Of a stretch of DNA of 19,579 nt, positions 14,016-19,579 are shown piece after piece. The notes beneath the pieces are model-generated. The model did not search any database, was not told where the DNA came from, and saw only the letters and a list, made by a program, of their open reading frames with translations. This DNA comes from Legionellaceae bacterium UBA2794 (lineage in GTDB: Bacteria > Pseudomonadota > Gammaproteobacteria > Legionellales > Legionellaceae). Position 1 is the first letter of the stretch. Each line of letters begins with the position of its first letter. The position numbers and the translations under genes were made by a program. The stretch covers positions 1 to 19,579 of the forward strand of contig DEHS01000062.1 in the NCBI GenBank assembly GCA_002352055.1. The letters run 5' to 3'.

Positions 14016-14966
14016 ATGCTTATTTATATTATGGCTAAACTCATGAAATCACTAGAGCACCGTGGCTCGATATATGCCATTTTGTCGGGATTATTGTACG
14101 GATTTATCGGTTATTTTGGTATGAGTGCAATCAACAGCGGTATGTCTGCTAGTACTATGCTGTTTTGGCGGTTTTTAATTTCGAGCCTGGCTATATTATT
14201 AGTCATAATACCGAATGTAAATCGCTTAAGTGATTCACCAAAGCAAATTCGTGTCGCTTTTATGAGTGGGTTTATTTATTATGCCAGTTCAACACTCTTA
14301 TATTTTCTCGCTTGTAATTATATAAGCTCTGGCTTGGCCATGGTAATATTTTTTACCTATCCCGTCATGATCATGTTATTGAATTATTTTTTCTACGGCC
14401 AATCCATCCCTGCGACTTATTATCTGGCCACTCTAATCATTTTATTTGGGATGGTATTGCTCGTTGATGTGAATGAAATGGCCTTTGACATGTCAGGGAT
14501 CCTGTTAGGGCTCGTATCGGCCTTTTTTTATGCTTGTTATCTTATCGTAAGTAAACGTAATATTATTTCACCCAATATGTCTACTTTAATGGTTTGCCTG
14601 GGTTGTATGACTGGTTGCTTTCTAGTCTCTTGTTTTAATCACACATTGGTATTTCCTAAAAATTTGAATCTTTGGATTAATCTTGCTGGAATTGGTTTGG
14701 TTGCGACGGTTATTCCGATTTTATTCATGTTGCATAGTTTAAAATACATCAGTTCAGAAAAAGCATCGCTTCTCTCAGTTTTAGAGCCGGTATTTGTTGT
14801 AATTTGGGGTGTTTTGCTATTAGGCGAAACGGTTAAACCACTGCATGCACTTGGCATGGTGTTTATTCTGTCAGGAGCTGTGATCACATTATTTAGTCAT
14901 AAAATGGATTTAAAGGCTCAGTTGCTCCGCTTACTGAGAATCAAGCGTTTGAATCCATCAGCTTGA
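14016..14966 (+). CDS. EamA/DMT-family transporter, about ten membrane helices
   Basis: 316 aa integral inner-membrane protein. Two EamA repeats can be read: about 14-152 and about 160-293, each with five hydrophobic helices. The first repeat has GLLYGFIGYFGM at the first helix and LACNYISSGLAMVIFFTYPV at helix four; the second has LKYISSEKASLLSVLEPV, the signature of EamA transporters. Such proteins export or import small metabolites, often amino acids or nucleotides; the substrate cannot be told from sequence. The ATG at 14016 has AAGGG 16 bases away, too far to be ideal. A 13-codon frame (13975-14016) ends in a TAATG overlap with this start and might couple it. Its end overlaps the next, convergent gene by 9 bases. 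Confidence 0.88.
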   Translation: MLIYIMAKLMKSLEHRGSIYAILSGLLYGFIGYFGMSAINSGMSASTMLFWRFLISSLAILLVIIPNVNRLSDSPKQIRVAFMSGFIYYASSTLLYFLACNYISSGLAMVIFFTYPVMIMLLNYFFYGQSIPATYYLATLIILFGMVLLVDVNEMAFDMSGILLGLVSAFFYACYLIVSKRNIISPNMSTLMVCLGCMTGCFLVSCFNHTLVFPKNLNLWINLAGIGLVATVIPILFMLHSLKYISSEKASLLSVLEPVFVVIWGVLLLGETVKPLHALGMVFILSGAVITLFSHKMDLKAQLLRLLRIKRLNPSA

Positions 14967-15857
14967 GAGTAGCCAATCATTAATAATTTCATGATTTTCT
15001 AAATCCAATAATGCAGGAGCATGTCCTGCATTTTCTATTTCATAAACATCAGTTAGTGGATGCATTCGTTGCATTCTTTTAATTATTCCTGGTGTCAGCA
15101 AGTCGGAGTGTGCGCCATGAATAACCAATACCGGACAATGAATTTTTGTCCATATTGACCATAAATCAATATCGTATAATATGCCTTCTAATGATTTCTG
15201 AGGATGATGAAAGAATTCAGAGATAACCTGAAAGGATGACTTGGGGTTTTTAATTCCCGGATCAACCTTAACCGTGTATAGATCAGGAGCACGTTGATCT
15301 ATACTGTGTTCGGTAAAAAAATCCCATTGCTTTTCGGTTAGGGGGCCAAATTCAGCATAATTCCTTTTAAAATGCTGCTTTGCTTCTTCTATGCTTTTAA
15401 AATCAGGATCATTGCCGGCATATTTTGCCAGGCGCCTTAGTCCATGAATAGGAACCTGTGGACCAATATCATTAAGGATAAGTCTGCGCACAGGAGAGTG
15501 AGGGAGCGCTGCGATCATCATTCCAATTAGACCGCCCATGGAGGTTCCAATCCAATCGATTTGGGTCGCATTCGTGCGAGCTATCAATGCATTCATATCA
15601 TTAACATACTGGGTGAAATTATAATGGCTGGAGTGATTAAACCAGGAACTGTTACCGCGTCCGACTACATCAGGACAAAACACGTGTCGGCCCTGATTCT
15701 GTAAATAGTGCGCCAAAGCATCAAAGTCACGCGAATTGCGCGTGTAACCGTGCACACAAAGCACCGTGGGGAGTGATGGTGACCACACTCCCCACTCGGT
15801 ATAGGCTACACTATGAAAACCTTCATCGGAAACTCCGAGGAAACTGTTCTGTTTCAT
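14958..15857 (-). CDS. Alpha/beta hydrolase (probable carboxylesterase)
   Basis: 299 aa cytoplasmic protein with no signal peptide. Canonical fold markers: VHGYTRN (35-41, oxyanion hole), CPDVVGRGNS (61-70), the nucleophile elbow GTSMGG with Ser106, the acid D252 (HGAHSDLLTP) and His279 (ENAGHAP). The cap between about 130 and 230 is helical. It matches general serine esterases and C-C hydrolases; substrate unknown. The N-terminus starts MKQNSFLG with a weak GAG upstream. The 42-residue lipoprotein gene ends 30 bases before it on the same strand, so the two may be co-transcribed. Confidence 0.88.
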   Translation of the reverse strand: MKQNSFLGVSDEGFHSVAYTEWGVWSPSLPTVLCVHGYTRNSRDFDALAHYLQNQGRHVFCPDVVGRGNSSWFNHSSHYNFTQYVNDMNALIARTNATQIDWIGTSMGGLIGMMIAALPHSPVRRLILNDIGPQVPIHGLRRLAKYAGNDPDFKSIEEAKQHFKRNYAEFGPLTEKQWDFFTEHSIDQRAPDLYTVKVDPGIKNPKSSFQVISEFFHHPQKSLEGILYDIDLWSIWTKIHCPVLVIHGAHSDLLTPGIIKRMQRMHPLTDVYEIENAGHAPALLDLENHEIINDWLLSS

Positions 15858-15887
15858 GAGACTCAGTGCCTAAACAGGCATCTCAAG

Positions 15888-16016
15888 TTAATACCAATTT
15901 CCATAACCTGAAGCACCACAACAACTAGAATAGGTTGTAGCACAACATGTATTACCACAGCCAGTTAGTAAAGTGGCACCAGCTACTACTGCTAAGGCAA
16001 GAATTATTGTTTTCAT
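15888..16016 (-). CDS. 42-residue Cys-rich lipoprotein (entericidin-like size)
   Basis: A short gene with clear signals: AAGGA 6 bases before the ATG, then MKTIILALAVVAGATLLTGC, a signal peptide with lipobox LTGC (Cys20). The mature part is only 23 residues, with four more Cys in two CC pairs (24-25, 32-33), followed by a Gly/Tyr/Trp end. Size and layout recall entericidin-type small lipoproteins, but the Cys pairs do not belong to that family as I know it, so no name is given. Promoter elements and a palindrome sit just upstream. Confidence 0.75.
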   Translation of the reverse strand: MKTIILALAVVAGATLLTGCGNTCCATTYSSCCGASGYGNWY

Positions 16017-16038
16017 TACTATCCTTGTTATGTTATTT

Positions 16039-16084
16039 GTATATTAAATATACGACATGATTGGAAATATATCCAATCAATCAT
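16039..16084 (-). promoter_or_regulatory. Candidate promoter and operator of the small lipoprotein
   Basis: On the minus strand TTGGAT and TATATT are separated by 18 bases. The perfect palindrome GATTGGA-AATATA-TCCAATC (16059-16078) covers the -35/spacer, and a second perfect one, GTATATTAAATATAC (16039-16053), covers the -10. Such symmetry at a promoter is typical of a repressor or activator site. Confidence 0.4.
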
Positions 16085-16156
16085 AATAAGTAAGTAAATG
16101 AAATTGCACTATTTTGAGGAACAGTATGGGTAGCTATTCGATACAAGGGTATCAAC

Positions 16157-17347
16157 TTACCAGCCAGTCCAACTCATTTGTAACCATTGCAATTTCCATA
16201 GCTCATATATAAATTCCTGATTGGCTGATGAATTCAGGAATGGTTTGATACTTTGAGTCGAGATAAATCGATTATTTGCAATAAGGATGATTAACTCTGA
16301 GGTCACATCATTAACACACCATTGACAGCCGTTTATAAATAGGTCGCAGGACGAATTATCCTCCGATTGCAGATAGGCAAATCGGCAGGAGGCATCTCTG
16401 ATTAAACCATCTTCGACCTCCAGTGCAGCCAGAAAATCAGGTAAATCAGCAATTTCCTCTTCGTCTAATGGCATAGCGAGCTGTTGTTCTGATTGCTGAT
16501 CAAGGCGAGTCGCAAAGCAGCCAAACCAGGATTTGATAACCGATTCATCCTTAATTAATTGCTGCAATAATTTTTGCGCACTTTGCCAGGCAGGTGCTTT
16601 AATCTCAGATGTATGAGCCAAATCACTCCAGTCGGGATCCTGATATAAATTTTTGAATGATTCATTTTCTGATAAATAATCTCCCAGGCTATCCCATAAT
16701 TCCTGTCCCTGATAACTTCTGTAACCAAATGAATAGGTCATGCATTCATCGGAGAGTGAAATCCCATGATGGCCGATATGTGGCGGGAGATAGAGCATGT
16801 CACCTTCTTCAAGAATGAATTCTTCTTCGGTGTTGAATTCGTTCATAATCCGTAATTCTAAATCTTTAATGTAATTTTCGTTGTTGCACTTTTGACTGGT
16901 TAAAGACCATTTACGACGTCCTTTTCCCTGGTAGAGGAATACATCATAGTTGTCATAATGCGGGCCAACACTACCGTTTAATACGGCATAACTTATCATG
17001 ACATCGTCAATTCGCCATTGAGGGATGAAATTAAAATGATCTAATAAGTCATAAACCTCGGGAACCATCCTATCGACACCCTGAACTAATAAAGTCCAGC
17101 GGCTTTCTGGTAATTTTTTGAAATCTTCAACAACGAAAGGGCCTCTTTGGAGATGCCAGTAGGGTAAGGCATCAGGCGTCTCTCGTACAATGCGACTTTC
17201 CACGTCTTCCTCTAAAGCAAGGCCTGCTAATTCATCAGGAGATACAGGATTAATAAAGCCTGGCAAAGCCTTTCGAATGACCAGAGGCTTTTTTTGCCAG
17301 TAATCTTTCAGAAATGTTTGCAATGAGATTTGATTAAATTGAATCAT
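16157..17347 (-). CDS. roxA: RoxA/YcfD-type JmjC ribosomal protein uL16 arginine hydroxylase
   Basis: 396 aa, 2-oxoglutarate/Fe(II) oxygenase with a JmjC fold. The YcfD signature is spread along the protein: DYWQKKPLVIRKA (15-27), NPVSPDELAGLALE (33-46), WTLLVQGVD (84-92), WRIDDVMISY (111-120), GPHYDNYDVFLYQGKGRRKW. Iron ligands are H130 and D132 (HYD) and the distal His at H193. E. coli YcfD hydroxylates an Arg of ribosomal protein uL16. The C-terminal winged-helix part (about 280-396) is present but clearly diverged, and the protein is about 20 residues longer than E. coli YcfD. No good ribosome site precedes the ATG. It stands alone, with about 100 bases before the Kef gene end. Confidence 0.87.
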   Translation of the reverse strand: MIQFNQISLQTFLKDYWQKKPLVIRKALPGFINPVSPDELAGLALEEDVESRIVRETPDALPYWHLQRGPFVVEDFKKLPESRWTLLVQGVDRMVPEVYDLLDHFNFIPQWRIDDVMISYAVLNGSVGPHYDNYDVFLYQGKGRRKWSLTSQKCNNENYIKDLELRIMNEFNTEEEFILEEGDMLYLPPHIGHHGISLSDECMTYSFGYRSYQGQELWDSLGDYLSENESFKNLYQDPDWSDLAHTSEIKAPAWQSAQKLLQQLIKDESVIKSWFGCFATRLDQQSEQQLAMPLDEEEIADLPDFLAALEVEDGLIRDASCRFAYLQSEDNSSCDLFINGCQWCVNDVTSELIILIANNRFISTQSIKPFLNSSANQEFIYELWKLQWLQMSWTGW

Positions 17348-17451
17348 AAGGACACAAGTGAATTTAAAGTGCCTAATTTAAGCATCATGCAGGCTTAGGA
17401 GGCAACACTTATCTCATTATAAAGCGCCAGTTCACTTTACATAATATAATG

Positions 17452-19242
17452 CTAACTGTTTTGCAAAATACGCTCGAGTTCTCCTTTAGCCTGTCGCGAG
17501 AAGGTGATCAAATCATTTTCTTTATCAAAAAATTCGAATGATTGAATGAGAGACTCTTCATCGTGATGTTGAAATGCAGTCGCTTTTTTTTCAATCTCTG
17601 CATTTTTATAGCCTAAAAATTTGAGCACCTGTTTGGTCATGGTTAATGAGGAGTCAAATAACTCACGCTTGAAGTAGTCAACTCCAGCTTTATGCAATTC
17701 AAATGCATGTCGACGGTTTCGAGCACGGGCATAAATAGTTAAATGGGGAAATTCTTTTTTGGCAAGCTTCACTATTTCCAAATTGGTATCTGCATTTCCC
17801 ACCGCTACAATAAGCAGTTTGGCATATTCAGCACCCGCGCTTTTTAATAAATCAAGCCTGCTCGCGTCACCAAAATAACCACCGTAGCCAAACTTGCGTA
17901 AGAGTTCAATTTGCTCGGGATCTTTTTCCAAAACGGTAACTTTTATATGTTCGCCGTTAAGCAATCGTCCAATAATTTGTCCAAAGCGACCATAGCCTGC
18001 CAAAATTATTCCGTTGCGTTCGTTAATAGGATCGTAATCACGTTTCGGGATAACACTCATAAATTTGGGTACGACAAAACGGTGGTATAATAACATTAAA
18101 AAAGGCGTTGCCAACATGGATAAAGCCACAACCAGGGTAAACAGACCTCGGGTTTCAGCAGTAATCACCTGAGATTCTTTGGCATATTGAAACAATACAA
18201 ATGCAAATTCCCCGCCTTGTGATAACGCCAACGCAAATCCAATGGTCTGGATTTTAGTAAGAGTAAATAAACGACCCAGACTGAATAAAACCAAAGCTTT
18301 AACAATGATTAGTCCGATGACCAGCGTTATAAGCTCTATCATGTGATTAGCGAATAAATTAAAATTCATCCCCATACCAACGGATATAAAAAACAACCCA
18401 AGTAATAATCCTTTAAAGGGTTGAATATCTGCTTCAACCGTATGTTTGTACTGTGAGTTGGCTAGAACAACCCCAGCGATGAAAGCGCCTAAAGCAGGGG
18501 AGACGCCAATTGATTCCATGAGCAAAGTAATTCCGACAACAACTGCTAGTGAGAAGGCAGTAAAGACTTCACGCAAATGGGTTCTGGCAATAATTAAAAA
18601 CAAATGACGTGATAAATAATGACCCACCAGAATGACTCCCCCAATGACACCAGTAACCAGCAAGGCATGCATCAATTTGGGAAGTTGCGTTATATAGGTA
18701 GATTCCTGAACATCAGGGGCGTTTCCATAAGGACTTAACAAGGGCATAATGATAAGTATAGGAATCACTGCTATATCCTGAAAAAGCAAAACCGCAAATG
18801 AGGTTTCGCCTTCTGTTGTTTTCATCAAATTTTTTTCTTGCAACATTTGCAAAACCAATGCGGTCGATGAAAGAGCTAAAGCCATACTTAAGGCAAGGCT
18901 CGCCTGCCAACTATATCCGAGCGAAATACCCAACCCGGTTAAAGCGCCGGTCGTTAATAAAACCTGTAATCCACCAAGACCTACTATTAATTTTCTTAAT
19001 TTCCATAATTTACTAGGTTCGAGTTCAAGCCCAATTAAGAACAACATCATGACCACGCCAAACTCGGCAAAATGCATTATTTGTTCGGCATTTCCAATAA
19101 GTTTTAAGCCGAATGGTCCAATAAGTATTCCAACGACCAAATAACCGATTACTGAACCCAGTTTAAACCGGCTGGCAATAGGTACCATGACACTTGCAGC
19201 GGCAAGAAAAATAAATACATGATAAAAAAGATTTTTTTCCAT
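17452..19242 (-). CDS. KefB/KefC-type K+/H+ antiporter (CPA2) with RCK domain
   Basis: 596 aa, close to E. coli KefB (601) and KefC (620). Residues 1-390 carry about 12-13 membrane helices of the cation/proton antiporter 2 fold, including VLLFQDIAVIPIL (151-163) and ADIQPFKGLLLGLFFISVGM (271-290), the family hallmark. Residues 410-525 form a TrkA-N/RCK domain: GYGRFG (416-421) binds the nucleotide, with VLEKD at the end of strand two. Kef proteins release K+ to acidify the cytoplasm during electrophile attack and are held closed by glutathione. The tail after the RCK domain is about 50 charged residues. No KefF/KefG partner is next to it. The start ATG overlaps the stop of the upstream YchJ-family gene as TAATG, so translation is probably coupled. 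Whether it is B- or C-type cannot be decided. Confidence 0.9.
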   Translation of the reverse strand: MEKNLFYHVFIFLAAASVMVPIASRFKLGSVIGYLVVGILIGPFGLKLIGNAEQIMHFAEFGVVMMLFLIGLELEPSKLWKLRKLIVGLGGLQVLLTTGALTGLGISLGYSWQASLALSMALALSSTALVLQMLQEKNLMKTTEGETSFAVLLFQDIAVIPILIIMPLLSPYGNAPDVQESTYITQLPKLMHALLVTGVIGGVILVGHYLSRHLFLIIARTHLREVFTAFSLAVVVGITLLMESIGVSPALGAFIAGVVLANSQYKHTVEADIQPFKGLLLGLFFISVGMGMNFNLFANHMIELITLVIGLIIVKALVLFSLGRLFTLTKIQTIGFALALSQGGEFAFVLFQYAKESQVITAETRGLFTLVVALSMLATPFLMLLYHRFVVPKFMSVIPKRDYDPINERNGIILAGYGRFGQIIGRLLNGEHIKVTVLEKDPEQIELLRKFGYGGYFGDASRLDLLKSAGAEYAKLLIVAVGNADTNLEIVKLAKKEFPHLTIYARARNRRHAFELHKAGVDYFKRELFDSSLTMTKQVLKFLGYKNAEIEKKATAFQHHDEESLIQSFEFFDKENDLITFSRQAKGELERILQNS

Positions 19243-19579
19243 TATATTAGCCGTTGAGTTAAGGGGTTAATTGCATGACAGTTTTTAAATTTTTTATTAC
19301 TGCCGCAGGGACAGATACTGTTACGCGCTATTTTGTTGACTGGCGAAGGTTTGATAACCCCATTCACATAAAACCATATATCATCCTCTTTATCAAATTC
19401 GCTCAGTTCATGAATGGATTTTAATCGATCGCGTTCAAGATATGTGGCTATAAATTCTACATATCCTTTATTGGGACTTTGTAAATGGGATTGGATTACC
19501 TTTAAATTAATCCAGGTAACCGGGGAAGAGGAAGTCTGAGCATGAGATAAATTAAAATTTAGCAGCGCTATGCCTTTCA
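19242..19579 (-). CDS. YchJ (UPF0225) family SEC-C motif protein, 3' part
   Basis: The C-terminal 111 codons of a gene running off the right edge; its start is not in the window. The frame reads VTWINLKV, then GYVEFIATYLERD, IHELSEF, DIWFYVNG, and ends in a SEC-C zinc motif ICPCGSNKKFKNCH, the arrangement of YchJ-family proteins. SEC-C binds zinc through CxCx8CH; the biochemical role of the family is not established. The stop TAA (19242-19244) shares one base with the ATG of the Kef antiporter. Found by translating the edge by hand. Confidence 0.8.
   Translation of the reverse strand, partial: KGIALLNFNLSHAQTSSSPVTWINLKVIQSHLQSPNKGYVEFIATYLERDRLKSIHELSEFDKEDDIWFYVNGVIKPSPVNKIARNSICPCGSNKKFKNCHAINPLTQRLI

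Noticed and set aside
1..19579. tRNA, rRNA, integrase or transposase genes
   Set aside because: Looked for in gaps and at the composition change; none recognised, so no island boundary can be claimed.

Overview
The window looks like a chromosomal segment of a Legionella-type gammaproteobacterium. Most of it is AT-rich (roughly 38% GC in stretches I counted). It carries a eukaryotic-like ecto-NTPDase, an F-box protein, a LetS-type sensor N-terminus next to gltX, and dispersed palindromic repeats. From memory, L. pneumophila also has its NTPDase (Lpg1905) and letS (lpg1912) close together, so the order fits a Legionella core locus. I could not check this by search.

Layout. 1-2234: a minus-strand hybrid sensor kinase. 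Its N-terminal half (about 1270-2180) is AT-rich and LetS-like. Its C-terminal half and everything left of it (1 to about 1250) is about 65% GC, with a sharp change at the conserved H-box. This is either a natural domain swap or a chimeric join. 2236-3765: a shared divergent promoter region, then gltX. 3865-4452: a membrane-anchored F-box protein, convergent to gltX. 4666-6687: a secreted serine hydrolase of the beta-lactamase/S12 fold, then serB on the opposite strand. 6899-8077: serA, divergent from serB, so two of the three phosphorylated-pathway serine enzymes are paired. 8078-8525: a gene-free stretch with two palindromic repeat elements. 8526-10824: gstA and a lipase-like alpha/beta hydrolase with C-terminal membrane helices, probably one transcript. 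11054-12006: a small lipoprotein with seven-residue repeats and the EF-P hydroxylase EpmC. 12007-13152: the NTPDase, tail-to-tail with epmC with no gap. 13153-14015: 860 bases without a confident gene, holding a 145-bp sequence in two direct copies plus smaller repeats. 14016-15857: an EamA-type transporter and an alpha/beta hydrolase, overlapping tail-to-tail. 15888-16016: a 42-residue Cys-rich lipoprotein. 16157-17347: a RoxA/YcfD-type ribosomal oxygenase. 17452-19579: a KefB/KefC-type antiporter preceded by the 3' end of a YchJ-family gene, which it overlaps by one base.

How it fits together: most genes are independent housekeeping or accessory units. Two enzymes, EpmC and RoxA, hydroxylate the translation machinery. 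The NTPDase, the F-box protein and the lipase-like protein are the candidates for host interaction. The kinase chimera is the most surprising observation. It decides whether a LetA/LetS-type relay could work here, because the C-terminal Hpt domain of a tripartite LetS/BarA kinase is absent. It needs read-level confirmation before any biology is built on it.
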